A stretch of 64,000 nt of DNA, taken from positions 32,869,598-32,933,597 of the forward strand of contig CM065297.1 in assembly GCA_032871835.1 (NCBI GenBank), given 5' to 3'. Every line of letters begins with the position of its first letter. Position 1 is the first letter of the stretch. A program made the translations under genes and the position numbers. The DNA is from Dipteronia dyeriana. Its lineage: Eukaryota > Streptophyta > Magnoliopsida > Sapindales > Sapindaceae. Positions 1-10,934 of the stretch are shown piece after piece. The notes beneath the pieces are model-generated. The model worked only from the letters and a program-made list of their open reading frames with translations. It was not told the origin of the DNA and searched no databases.

Positions 1-816
1 CTGTTGACTTACTAATAAATTGATTTAGGGAAGCTAAACAGCCCGTTAGTCTTTGAATCTCCTTCAGGGTTTTCGGAGACCTCATCTCTTCCAATACTCT
101 TATTTTATCCGGATTTACCTCGATTCCCCTCTAATGAACTTGGAAACCAAGGAATCTTCCCGAGGGCACCCCGAAAACACATTTCTTTGGATTGAGTTTC
201 ATGCCAAACTTTCTTAGCACCCCGAACGTCTCCCTGAGATCTTCTACATGTATTTCAGAAGTGTTTTTTATCAGCATGTCGTCTACATACACCTCCATAT
301 TTTTACCGATCTGTCGAGCGAATATCTTATTTACCAATCTCTGATAGGTAGCCTCGGCATTCTTGAGACCAAAAGACATAACTTTATAACAGTATAACCC
401 CAGAACAGTTGTATAGGAGGTTTTGTTTTCATTGGGTTCAAACATCCAGATCTGGTTGTAGCTCGAGTAAGCATCCATAAAGCTCAATAATTCATGACCG
501 GTAGTTGCATCTACCAGCTGGTTGATCCAGGACAACAGGAAGACATTCTTTATTGAGGTCAGTGAAATCTACACATCCTGCATTCACTGTTCTTCTTTTT
601 CACTAGCACCACGTAGGCAACCCATTCGAGGTACTTCACTTCCCTTATGGATCCTACAGCCAACGATTTCTCTACTTCTTTGATTACCTTGTTTCTTTCT
701 AGGCTAAACCATCTTCTCTTCTGGATGACTGGTTTCCGATCGGGATCAACCGCTAAATAGTGGGAAATTATATTCGGATCGATCCCGACCATATCTTCGT
801 GTTTCCAAGTGAACAC
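1..816 (-). pseudogene. Reverse transcriptase (Tat-lineage pol), broken
   Basis: Two open pieces make up the RT. The first (816-559) carries the entry region before the fingers (GSIREVKY, then VLVKKK). The second (535-131) carries FMDAYSSYNQIWM, then SFGLKN, the catalytic YVDDM box and the thumb start KLNPKKCVFGV. After a stop near 130 the frame continues to the window edge with the connection-domain pattern EVNPDKI and LKEIQRLTGCLASL. Between 559 and 535 the frame shifts and the DFTDLNK segment is interrupted. The protein would copy element RNA into cDNA in virus-like particles. The breaks show it is decayed. Confidence 0.9.
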
Positions 817-1062
817 GTCTTTCTACTCTTTTAACAGGCTAATCATTCCATCTCGAATTTCACCCGTCAACCGGCCCCCAAGTTTTATGGTCTGATCGGG
901 GTTACCCTCGTCGATTATGACTTCCTCTGTTGGCTCGTCTTCTTAGGCCTTCCCATCTTCCGGAGATACCACCCTTAGGTCCAGGTCGTATTGGGTGGGC
1001 GTTTCTACTACATCCTCTTCTTCATCCACCTTCGAGTCTTCCTCGCCTCTTTGAATGTCTAT

Positions 1063-1299
1063 CTACATCACGCCTGGTTCAACTTTTTTCCTATATATAG
1101 CTAGGTTGGCCTTTCTCGTCCACTCTTGAAAACTTTTCATGACACCTACCCCAGCTTCTATTGGGAACTTCACTGTCAGGGCATAGGTGGCAACTTTTGA
1201 CTTGTTTAGGAAAGGCCTTCCTAGCAAAGCGTTATACGGCCAGTTTTCCACATTCACGACCACAAAATCCACACTGTCTTGGTGCAAGAGAAACTCCAA
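1063..1299 (-). pseudogene. Retropepsin-like protease fragment
   Basis: The open stretch contains NALLGRPFLNK, the ALLGRP signature near the C-terminal end of plant gypsy retropepsins, followed by a beta-strand-rich stretch (VKFPIEAGVGVMKS). The catalytic D-T/S-G part should lie just upstream, around 1300-1450 on the minus strand, but I cannot read it as one clean frame. It sits between gag and RT as expected. In the intact family this enzyme cleaves the Gag-Pol polyprotein. Confidence 0.7.
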
Positions 1300-1515
1300 A
1301 TCTCTACAGGCAACTTCACTGTCCCCAACGATCTCACATCTGCTCCCCTAAAACCTCTCAATAAGACTTTGAACGGCTGGAGATCTTTTCTTTGCAAACC
1401 GAGCTCCCATTGTTGATCAGCACTCCTCCTACTTCCCTATGACCCACGCGAACCGACACAACAATCGCATCGTTCGACCTTACCTCCGATCCATGTGTAT
1501 CTGTCTCGGTGAAGA

Positions 1516-3160
1516 CTATAGGGTCCCATCCTTGCTTGAACTTTTTCTGATCGGGCCTAACAGATTTACTTCCAAATTTCTCAAACAGTTTATGGCTTCT
1601 CTAACCTCTGTCATTCTCTCTCGACTATTACCCACAGTGTGTGGCCAATCAAAGATGCTGTTAATCGCCTCACTATCTGAATTTCTTCTGGGGATTCTTT
1701 GGCTTCTATCGTGCTCTTCTTTCGAGGTGTCCTTATATTGGTCATCCCCATTTCTTGGAACCATATCCTGCAGATGTCCCTCTTTGATCAACTTTTCGAT
1801 ATAATCCCTCAACCGATAACATTTAAAGGTTTCATGGCCATTCTCCTGGTTAAATCTGCAATACTTGATGGTGTCTCTCTTTGCATAGCTCAACTGTCTT
1901 TTTGTACAAATTCTTGTCTTCTATCACATTCAAGATCTCCTCTTGTCTTCTAACCTACGAGGTGTAATTTGTGTATTGCCTTTTAAAGTGCATGCCACTT
2001 TTATCGTCGTCCTTACGTCCATCTTTACCTTTTCCCCCGTTGCCTTTCTGGTCCCCGTTGCCACTATTCTTCGAGTTGTCGTCTTTGGATTTTTGGCTAC
2101 TCTTGGGACAACCCTTATGTATGAGCTACCCACCATGGGCTATCTATTCCTCGTCTACCATGGCATATCCTCCGACATAATCTACAATGCTTACGTACGT
2201 GGTTGGCCCCTTCTGTCTCAGACTTAGGGTCGAGTGGTTGTGCTGTAAACTGTTAATAAATGCTAACACCATCATCATTGGGATCCTGTACTTCCAACAC
2301 TTCTTGTGAGAATCTAGTTAGATAATCCTTCAACTTCTCGTCCTTCCTTAGCTTTAAGGTTAACAAAACTTATATGGATTTCCTTCGCTAGATATTTCCC
2401 ATGAACTGCCTGGTGAAAACTTGTATCAGCCCCTTGAAGTTTCTGATGGATCCTATTGAAAGTCCACCAATCCCTGATCTCCCAATGTCTGTGGGAACAT
2501 CCGACACATGAGAGCATCATCATAATCATACCGCACCATTGCACTCTGATACCTCCTTACATGCTCATACGGGTCAGTATTGGCCTTGAATTGTTCCACA
2601 TGTGGCATCCTAAATTTCTCCGAAAAACGAGCCTGTCTTATGGAGTCAGCAAATGGACTTCTGGAGTTACCGATCAGCAGATTTCCTAGGCTTTGTCTTC
2701 GCTCAATGGCCTCTATTCTTCTGAGGACTTCCCGTTCCCCTTCCAGCTCTCCATGCTCATCAAACTTCTAATGGATGGTAAGTCCATACGGGTCCCTAAG
2801 GAATCACCCACTGATCTGAGCACCGTACGGGTCAGGTCTGATCGCAGGGGTTGGCTCCCTGCATCTTCTGGGGGCGGTTTCATCATCACTCGAATCCGAG
2901 CAGGACCTTTTCCTTTAGTCGTCAAGCCTATCTACCTGTTCAATGCGGGTTTCTCCTTCATCTTATCTCCCCAAACCTTCTAGTGAACAGGACTCCCTAT
3001 GCTCTCTATTTGTCCGGTCCTCTAGGCGATCGTCTTTTCTGTATGAACATTCCTTTCTTTCACGACGCTCCGCCCTTTCTCTTAATGATTTCCGGGGTGC
3101 TCCTGGAATGGTCGCCCCTGTTTCAGAACGTATCATAGGGTCCTGGGCCACCACTGCGTA
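1516..3160 (-). pseudogene. Gag of Tat-lineage element, broken
   Basis: Read from about 3154 leftwards, the region starts with an Arg/Glu/Lys-rich segment. A retrotransposon gag core follows at about 2690-2455 (PHVEQFKANTDPYEHVRRY, then DDALMCRMFPQTL). Near the C-terminus, at 1893-1516, is a CCHC-like knuckle (CRFNQENGHETFKCYRL). At least four stops or frame changes interrupt it. Gag would form the virus-like particle and bind RNA through the knuckle. The exact start is uncertain. Confidence 0.75.
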
Positions 3161-3518
3161 GAGAGCTGGTATGGCAAACTCAGGTTGGCAATGGCCGTTA
3201 TACTGATTCCCTGTCTAACGGCGTCGTCAATAACTTTCCGTAGAGATTCTTGGATTTACCGGAACACGTCTGGGAAAATACCAGCTGTTACATCTGTGGA
3301 TGTAACAGCGTCAGGTCTGGTTGATAATGGAGTTCTTAAGGATGGATCTTCTCCAGAGGCATTAACATCAAAAGGGTTGGGGACGTTAACACCACGCGAG
3401 GCATCGATGTTGCGAGGAGATAAACTTGTATCTGCTAGTCGCCATGATATCGTTTCTCATAAGCTTTTTCATGGAATTAATTATTCAAACTCAATGCTAA
3501 CAGAGGTTCACCCCCACT

Positions 3519-3531
3519 TTCTAGCGCCAAT
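3519..3531 (-). promoter_or_regulatory. Primer-binding site of the Tat element
   Basis: Directly inside the LTR edge, the minus strand reads ATTGGCGCTAG after the terminal CA of the LTR. A TTGGCGC-type sequence at this place is usual for Tat-like gypsy elements and marks where a host tRNA primes minus-strand DNA. I do not assign the tRNA. Confidence 0.6.
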
Positions 3532-4300
3532 TGTTGACGGTGATTTTTGGATTAGGTTTTAATTAATCACTCGTCGAACAAGTGGATATGAATAAATAAT
3601 CGAACTATAAATCAAAATAAATAAGAAGCAAGGAAGGCATAAGATTTTACATGGTAAAACCCTAAGACGGAGAAATATCCACAGCTGCCGGCGACAGCGA
3701 GATGAAATTCACTAATTTGAGAATGATTACACACGCAGTCTCTCTTGCACTCTTAGAAGTTTTATTAGTGTTCACCCTCTTATGGGTTTTATTAGGGTCT
3801 ATTTATACATGCATAGAACCCCAATTCTTGGTGTACAAGTAAGGAAAGTTTCGTAATTAAACGAAACTCTTAACGTATCGGAGTTGTGTTATCCTTTTTC
3901 CTTGTTCTGCGTTGATTGTGTTTCGCCTGTATTAGATTTCTTACATAATTTGGACTTTGATATCTATAAGGAAATTTACTTCCTCATTCTCTACGTGTTT
4001 GAGTTGTAACTTTATTAAATATGAGTGCTATCCAGGTGCCCCGCAACTGACTTGTTACACCCGACCAGATCTATTTTCCTCAATCGGCGGTTTTACCCAA
4101 TCATTACCATTCCCTCGACAATCTTGACAATCTCGATCGGGTCTTCTTATCCGATCGTCTGCGTTAACTTGGTCGGAGGGTTGGATGGGTTTTCTTAGAT
4201 CAACTTGGGTTTGTTCGATCTGGCTGACTTTTGGTGATGTGGCACCCTTGACTCGTGTCTTTTGCTGATGTGCTATATCGTCCATATTACACCAATAACA
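3532..4300 (-). repeat. 5' LTR of the Tat element (769 bp)
   Basis: On the minus strand it begins TGTTATTGG and ends GTCAACA next to the primer-binding site. It aligns along its length with the LTR at 41317-42113: shared blocks include CATCAGCAAAAGACA near the start, TATAGATATC in the middle and GAGGTTTTACCA/GGGTTTTACCA near the end. A TATA-like box (TGTATAAATAG) lies at 3799-3809 and should drive element transcription. The other LTR of this copy is outside the window. Confidence 0.82.
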
Positions 4301-4932
4301 GAGGACAAAAGCATTTTCCGACACGACTCATTAAAAATATGAACCGACGATTCATTAAAAATATGAACCGAAGAGAAACAAAGTTTAAACACACAATATG
4401 ATGCAGATATGTAAAAACCCAAAACATTGAATCTATTTTGATGTTCATATATAGGTATTAATGAGAAGAGATGTTGGCATGCTGCTACATAGTGACACGA
4501 CATGTTACCGGTCAAAATATTTAATTAGAGTTATATTAATCAATCTCAAGACTGCTTACCTCTTTTCATCTTATCCATCCTGAGTTATTATATACAAAAT
4601 GCCTATGACTTTGCTATGGACAGGAATTAATTACTTGTGAAGCTAAAGTGCGCCATCCAATATATTGCAATATATGATTATACAAGGACATAAATACTGA
4701 TGCAACATACTGATTAAGCTCCATGATGATATAGAGGATAACATATACTATGCATCAAAGTGGTACTGAAATTCCAATATCCAGAAAATCACCATTATTG
4801 GTAAGAGATGTACATTTAAGACAAAAACACTGGAGTGAATTCCCTGAACATTAACCCTTGAAGAAAAAGTTGTCTTTATAATAATTCATGATAAGTTATA
4901 AACAAAAGTTTCCATTTTAATATGAATAGAAC
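4301..4932. other. Interval between retroelement and helicase exon 5
   Basis: No coding exon, RNA gene or clear repeat is recognised here. If the helicase gene continues to the left, this is the start of its fifth intron, with the retroelement sitting inside the intron. A short direct repeat (CATTAAAAATATGAACCGA) occurs twice between 4329 and 4368. Confidence 0.5.
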
Positions 4933-5714
4933 CTGATTTTCTGCAACTGCTTTCAGAAACTCAACTTTCATTTTAAATGCAGGAAGCTTTTCTCTGAATG
5001 ACTGCATAGCCTTTACACTGTTATTTGCCTGCAGGTAATATAACATGGAAATTATTATAAAATTCCAGTTTCAACAAACAACAATATGGGCTTATATAGC
5101 ACAAAACTACTATTAAAATATTATTTGTGAGGGCCAGACTGGCATAGTTACCTTCATTTTGTCCTGCCTCTCCTTAAGTTCAAAACTAAGTTTCTCTTTG
5201 GCAGAATCCATATCCGAGGTGTTGACAGGATTAGCCACTTCTGATGATTGTTTGGCTCCCTTAACAGATGACACACCAGAATCATTAACAGTTACTGGTC
5301 CCTGTGAGCTATTCAAAAGATTTCCAACTATCCTCTCAGTTTCTATAGACATTCGAATCTGTCAAAAGATTGAAAAGTCTATGAATATATTCAGCTTTTA
5401 CTGACAACATTATACATATACAGTATGTAGTTTGCATATACTGTACCTCCTTCTGCGTGGATCCGTGACGTTCATCAAGATCTGGTCGATACATTGGCAA
5501 TGGAACTTTGCTAACCACAAGTGCCTTTCCTTTATCATATGCATGGCTTTCTTTCCACAAGTACGTACCATGAAAAGAAATAGTCAGATGAAGCTTCATG
5601 TATTAAACTCAGGTTAAGCGACAAGAACAATATATGTGAAGATCAAGCCTTTTAAATTCACAAGAATACCTACTTAGACCCCACTCAAACAGTCTTGCAT
5701 GGGGAGAGAGAGAG

Positions 5715-5758
<44 letters not shown>

Positions 5759-7075
5759 ATCATAGCAATAAGATCAGACCCGGCCTTTGTTCCTTCAACA
5801 AATTAGACATTTGAGAGTCAAGATTACAATAGTCACTCAAATTTAGATAAATATGCATTTTCAAAATAGAATATCTATATATTATTATTGAAATTTGAAA
5901 TAACTATTTCTTCAACACCCATGCAACAATTACTTCTAAAATAACAGTTTGGCACTCATCTGAACATAAATATGATGCCAAACAGTTGTACACACTTACA
6001 AATAAAGTCCCAATTCAAAAGCCATATCATAAAGGGTTTGCTGGTCTGACCGACTGAAATCACGTCTTATTATCATCTCTTGCTCTCCTCCTTTCTTCAT
6101 TTGCTCCAGCTTACCCCGCCATTCATTCTCATCAAGAATTTCCATCTGAATTGAATTAAGGCATGTTAACATCATTAACATTATTATTTAAAAATATGTA
6201 ATATGTAAGGATAAGTGAACTTTCAATGCACTATTTCATTAAGAAGGGAAAAGGAGACTTAAAGTATTTAAAGAAACAAGATATACATAAAAAAAAATCA
6301 TTTGGTTTATGCCTCTAAGAAACAACTTTTGGTTACATGTTCGAATTTCGGTGGAAAAATGAAAACCTTTTATTTTCAACATCAAATTCATACTCTCCAA
6401 AACCTATATAGCGATCTTTATGGGTTCCCACCTTTCTCTTCTGAGAGCGTTTACATTAGCCTCTCTTTAGCAGCCTCTAGAGAGATTATTTTACAATTCT
6501 TTCCTTTAAAAATACAACACAAAAACTAAAGCAAACAGACTTTACAACAAAACTTAAACATGTAAAAATAGCAGTACAGTCAAAACTATTTAGAAATAAA
6601 ACTCAGTTTTTGTGATAGAATTTATAAATTCCAAGGAACCAAACATATAGAATTCAAACAAAAAACAATTACTCTTCTCTTAGTATATCCAAATTTAGGA
6701 ATTTTTGAGCTTGGTTGACAAAACCAAAAGAAGAGTGAACATAATAAACTAAAAGTTAAAACTTCACTTTTTGCTTCGTTCAAAAGAACACTACAGCTCA
6801 GTCAATCAGTAAATTTCATAAAAACCTTCAAATAGAAAAAAAAAACTAATAATATTCACCGATTCAAAAATGAACATGATTCGCTATCTATATACCTCTG
6901 CAGCTTTCTGCCGCAAGCGCTCGGCACGCCAAACAGGGTCCCACCACCGCTGCTCGCCGCGGCCCCCACCACGACCTCCACCGCGTCCAGAAGCGCCTCC
7001 ACGTCGGCCGCCGCCGCGATTGGGGGCGGAGGAGGCGCCACGGCGTCCGCCCTGGAAGTTCGGGCGGTGTGACAT
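4933..7075 (-). CDS. DExH-box ATP-dependent RNA helicase, N-terminal exons only
   Basis: Five minus-strand exons join in frame with GT-AG borders: 7075-6896, 6145-6000, 5546-5447, 5358-5152 and 5028-4933, giving 243 codons without a stop. The first 40 residues are Gly/Arg-rich (RGGG repeats), followed by WWDPVWRAERLRQKAAE. Then come NEWRGKLEQMKKGGEQEM, RRDFSRSDQQTL, KGKALVVSKVPLP and DERHGSTQKE, and the last exon has AMQSFREKLPAFKMK before AENQ. This is the N-terminal region of plant DExH helicases of the DHX36/DExH3 type, where the next residues should begin the Walker A (GETGCGKTT) motif. That core is absent: beyond the donor at 4932 there is only intron-like DNA and a retrotransposon. The family unwinds RNA structures, and Gly/Arg-rich tails bind RNA. 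The ATG was chosen because it heads the Gly/Arg-rich tail in frame. The gene is either cut off or has an insertion in intron 5. Confidence 0.85.
5701..5754. repeat. (GA)n microsatellite
   Basis: A run of GA dinucleotides with one short A-rich interruption lies in the intron between helicase exons 2 and 3. It is probably polymorphic in length. Confidence 0.95.
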
Positions 7076-7486
7076 GCAAAGGGTTGAGATTGGGATGGGA
7101 ATACGAAATGGAATGGGAGCGAGTGTGAGTGTGGTAGGCACGGCTGAGAAGATATGTCTGGAAGTGGAGCGAAAGAAAGAGCAATAGCTTGCGCCGGGTA
7201 CGCGCATAATAACTTAAGTGTAGCGGCTATTACTAGCAAAACACATGGACCGCACTGTCCAAACTCCAAAGTGCGTGTGAGAATATGGTTGTTTAGGGTT
7301 TTTAGCCACACAAAAAAAAAAAACCATAGGACCATTTGCAAATCTTTCATAACTTCAAAATAAATTGCAAAACTAGCCTCTCTCTTTTTCCACAATACCC
7401 TCACTCGTATCTATACCACATTTATTAATCCTATTTATTACTTTTACCGACCAACTTATCAAATCAATCAACTAAACACTATCTAA
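7076..7486. promoter_or_regulatory. Upstream region of the DExH helicase gene
   Basis: This is the 5' flank of the minus-strand helicase ATG at 7075. No other gene is seen. A poly-A/T run (about 7312-7323) is present. No convincing TATA box was identified, so the transcription start is not assigned. Confidence 0.4.
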
Positions 7487-7954
7487 TAGGGATGGCAATG
7501 GGCGAGATCAGGAATGGAGCAGGACGAGACGGGGCGGGATACGTTTTCCCATCCTCACCCAATTTAACTCATTTAACAAAATTATATATTAAAATCTTGT
7601 CAAGAAATAATGTGTATTAAAATAATAAATATATAAACCAATGAATCTGATATAATATGTAAAGTAAATCTAAAAAATAAATCGAAAATCATCGCATAAA
7701 CATAAATCTTAAAACTAAAATAATAAATTCAAAAAATTTAACACATAAACATTGAACTAAATAATTAAAAAAATAAGTATTATATTTTAAACGGGGTGGG
7801 GATTATAAAACCCATACCTGCCCCATACCCATTGTTGTTTTAAAATCCATCTTCATCACCGCCCCATTCCTACCAAATTGATACTCATACCCACCCTATA
7901 AGTGCGGGTCTCAGCATAACCCTGTCCTCATAGGTTATTTTGTCATCCCTATAG
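7487..7954. mobile_element. hAT-like non-autonomous element
   Basis: The left end TAGGGATGGCAA is matched by an inverted TTGTCATCCCTA at the right end. Subterminal GC-rich blocks (GACGGGGCGGG; CCTGCCCCATACCC) face an AT-rich core, a layout common in plant hAT-like elements that start TAGGGATGGCAA. The flanks carry TATCTAA at 7480-7486 and 7955-7961, extending to 8 bp with one mismatch, as a hAT target duplication. There is no transposase. It lies about 400 bp upstream of the helicase ATG. Confidence 0.72.
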
Positions 7955-8008
7955 TATCTAACCCTTTCTTACTCTACAACACTTAGAGAAGATTATATAA
8001 AGTTGTTT

Positions 8009-8117
8009 TTTTTTAAAATATTACATAAATTTGGGTTTTTTATTTGGAATAACTCGAACTCTCAATCTCATGGCGCAGGTGTGAGAGGTTTACCACCGAA
8101 CCAACCTCAGCTCGTCA
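8009..8117 (-). mobile_element. tRNA-derived SINE
   Basis: On the minus strand there is a box A-like region (GGTTGGTTCGGTGGTAAACC) and a box B-like region (GAGTTCGAGTTA), ending in an A-rich tail, which is the T-run at 8009-8013 on the plus strand. A perfect 17-bp direct repeat (ATTATATAAAGTTGTTT) flanks it at 7992-8008 and 8118-8134. That is the target duplication expected from LINE-assisted insertion. The body is short, about 75 bp, so it may be 5'-truncated or a short family. Confidence 0.8.
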
Positions 8118-8134
8118 ATTATATAAAGTTGTTT

Positions 8135-8474
8135 GAAGCTAAGTATTACATTTTATATTTATTTTTTCAACCTTATGATCCTTGTTTTAAATTTTTGCAT
8201 TGAGACCTCTGTACATAGAAAAATAATATAGTTTTCCAATGGATGAATTGCTGAAAAACTCATTATATTGTCATAATCATCAAAGAGGCTAAACTTATAA
8301 GATACCAACAAGTATCGTTTTTCAGATCGTGGCCTAACGAGACAATCATGACAAGCATGTTCTATTTGATACCCGGTACTTGAAGACTATATAGTTCACG
8401 ACAAATACTGAAAGGAAATGCATTAGTAAAGAAATGATCTCAAAAAAAATCTCAAAACTACAGTTGAAAGTAAA
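8135..8474. other. Gene-free interval
   Basis: AT-rich DNA with no coding signal, RNA gene or repeat that I recognise. Confidence 0.4.
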
Positions 8475-9066
8475 TTCGATATAAACAAAAAAAAAAAAGA
8501 ATTCAGATTACCGTTCACCATATGAAATCCGAACTCTCCAGTGGAAGCGGGATCGAACACCTAGGATTGTACCACCGATCTGAGGATGGTCACGCGATCG
8601 AAAAGTCCCCTCTGATCACAATGCATATACCCACACTTTGATATTAGAAGGGAGAAAATTCTCTCATGATTTTCTTCACATCTCTCTCTTATATTTTTCT
8701 CTGTATTGTGTCTCTCGCAATATTGGTAAACATGCACACTAATATTGTATCACGTTATTACACACATTGTCTTGCATTACACACACTAATGATTTGCATT
8801 GCAAAGACAACGCCTAATATATCATGCACATTGCATACATGCATTTCTTTTTAGGCAACTTCACATAATACACGTTTTGTGTATTTTGTATATCATATGT
8901 ATTAGTTTCTTTTTAACTAATGCATGATGTCTTATAAAACAGCTCATGCGGTTATAACAATGCATGGGCTTGGTCTACATGGATTTTGGGCTCTCCATAT
9001 ATTGCTTGTGGCATTGGCCCACTTGGGTGTATAATGGGTTTCTAACTTATACCCAAATATACTAAC
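8475..9066 (-). repeat. Copia-like LTR (probable)
   Basis: At 9060-9085 the plus strand reads ACTAACA followed by TCTCCCACTCATACAAG. On the minus strand this is a purine-rich tract (GAGTGGGAGA) directly followed by TGTTAGTATATTTGGG, the usual polypurine-tract/LTR-start junction of Ty1/copia elements. The U5-like part at 8510-8600 is consistent. The outer edge near 8475 is a guess because no clean CA end or target duplication was found. Confidence 0.45.
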
Positions 9067-10655
9067 ATCTCCCACTCATACAAGTGGGGCTAACACAGTT
9101 AAGTTACCATAAGCCATTCATTGTTGCAACATTAATCAACATCTGCCACTCCCCAAAATGGCATAAGATGTGATACATATAGAGTAATCTTTGAGCCTTT
9201 AAAAATTCAAACACAAGTATTATCATCATTATCTGAAGTGTTCATACGGGTAAATGCACGGTGTGACCTATGAACTATATAAGGGAGCAAACAATCTCAA
9301 ATGTAAAATTCTCTATTTACAAGAGATAATATTGTTCATTATTGTATCCTAGATTTAATTTATATTTTTTATTAGTCTAAAGCATACTTAATCCCTTAAA
9401 AAGCTATGCTTGACTTTATCACATTTCATGTATTCACAATTGTAACAAATACAATTGATCGACCGGTAAATACATAAGTCAGATAAAAATTTATTAAATT
9501 TTCTCATTTCATCTCTATCTTTCCGTTTCCAAAATAATTGCACCCTAGACGTGCCCCATAGGCTGAATTATCATAGTCATAGAAATAACACACTAAAGGT
9601 GCTAACATTATCATGTCACTTTAAGATAGAGTGAATGGTCATAAGAACACTGTTTGAAGTTAATATAAAACTTCAGTGGAACTTACACAATGAGGAAGCA
9701 GGGATTCATTCTCTCATTTTCCACATCGGTCACATATAGCACACTTGGTATGAAACATGTGTTACAATGAATTTCATTCTAAATAAGAATGCATATGTCT
9801 TTAAATTATTCATTGTACAGATCTTGGTATAGTTACAATACAACTCTCGTAACTAACCTGAGTTCTTAAAAGCTCGTCTCTATCTGGTGCCATATTAAGA
9901 TCTCACATCTAGCTTGATCAGGTATCAATGATATTGGGGTCTATCATGATCGGTTATAAAATATATTAGTATATTTATTGTGAACCTCATATTTACAAAG
10001 TCAATGCGACATATTCATATATACTAGCTCTACGAGAATATATCATACATATTCTCTAATATATATGTATCTCATCTCAACAACTAAGGTGACCGCATGT
10101 GTAAGAATATCGGTCTCAACCTGATGACATATTTCTATTACATTATGTGTGTAATTATGCTAGCATGAAAAGTAACTTTCCTTACTATTAAAGTTATATC
10201 ATAATCCTCTTAATCTAGGATTATATTGGTAAAATTCATCAATCTTGTGGTATAATTTCTATTGGGCCTTGTACATATCACAATGTACACTAAGTAGAGT
10301 CGTACTTTCAAGGTATGTCACATAATCCTCTTGATAACATTTCAATGTTGTAATCTAGGATTTATATTGGTGTCCACTCACCAATCTTACGATGTAACTA
10401 ATAATAGACTTTGTACATATGACAATGTACATGAGACTTTGTATGGTATTAACATGAGGAACTTATCATCAATTTCTTGATCTCATGGGATTCAGAGTAC
10501 TTAATGAGGTTAAGAGGTTATGATTTCACAATATAAGTATCTATGAGCTTATAATTGCTCATTTCGAATCAACTCTCACTCATAATATATTTAAGCTACC
10601 TTGCTCATATAAAATCTCAAAGAAATTTGAGAATTACCATTTCATTATAGTTTTA
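9067..10655 (-). mobile_element. Non-coding 3' region of a copia-like element
   Basis: This stretch follows the polypurine tract of the LTR at 8475-9066 and has no open frame of useful length on either strand. It contains related segments around TTGTACATATCACAATGTACA (10267-10290) and TTGTACATATGACAATGTACA (10411-10432), suggesting internal duplication. It ends where an inverted Athila integrase scrap begins. I infer a long 3' UTR of the copia element, but no coding domain confirms this. Confidence 0.35.
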
Positions 10656-10659
10656 CGTG

Positions 10660-10934
10660 AAAATGAACTCCTTTACAAAATTTACAACAACCTTTCTATC
10701 GTTTGTCTTGATGGCCTTTGCTTCTACCAATTTGGACACATAATCCACTACCACCAAAATATACAAGTTGCCCTCCGAAGGTGGGAATGGTCCCATGAAG
10801 TCTATTCCCTAGCAATTAAATATTTCAACCGACATATTCATCATTTGTGATATCTCATTCCTCTTTCCAATATTCCCCAACCTTCGGCATCTATCACAAG
10901 TCATACCAAAGTGATAGAAATCCTTGTTCTCCCG
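10660..10934 (-). pseudogene. Athila-type integrase fragment, inverted
   Basis: The minus strand matches the integrase region at 14836-15090 of the plus-strand element with few differences. The readable part is [20 protein letters not shown] followed by [15 protein letters not shown], the catalytic-core start of gypsy integrase. It keeps bases that the plus-strand copy has lost. It is joined at 10934/10935 directly to LTR-family DNA, so a large part of the original element is missing. Confidence 0.8.

Larger units (their letters stand above)
1..4300 (-). mobile_element. Ty3/gypsy Tat-lineage LTR retrotransposon, 5' part
   Basis: On the minus strand the order is LTR (3532-4300), primer-binding site, gag, protease and reverse transcriptase, with the rest of pol beyond position 1. 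The RT wording around the YVDDM box (FGLKN.EATYQRLVNK) is typical of the plant Tat lineage. The same LTR family recurs at 41317-42113 and as a fragment at 18885-19107, and the RT closely resembles the one at 32.8-33.4 kb, so these belong to one family. Several frame breaks and stops make this copy non-functional. Lineage assignment is by motif recognition. Confidence 0.88.

Noticed and set aside
3185..3562. Plus-strand 125-codon frame spanning the gag start and LTR edge
   Set aside because: It crosses the primer-binding site and LTR border of a minus-strand element, so it cannot be an independent gene without further support.
6856..7404. 182-codon minus-strand frame over the helicase 5' end
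   Set aside because: It is another frame of the GC-rich first exon and upstream DNA. The Gly/Arg-rich frame with the WWDPVWRAERL motif is the real one.
10267..10440. Repeated TTGTACATAT...CAATGTACA words considered as regulatory operators
   Set aside because: They are part of a local duplication in non-coding retroelement DNA, and no regulator or gene is nearby.
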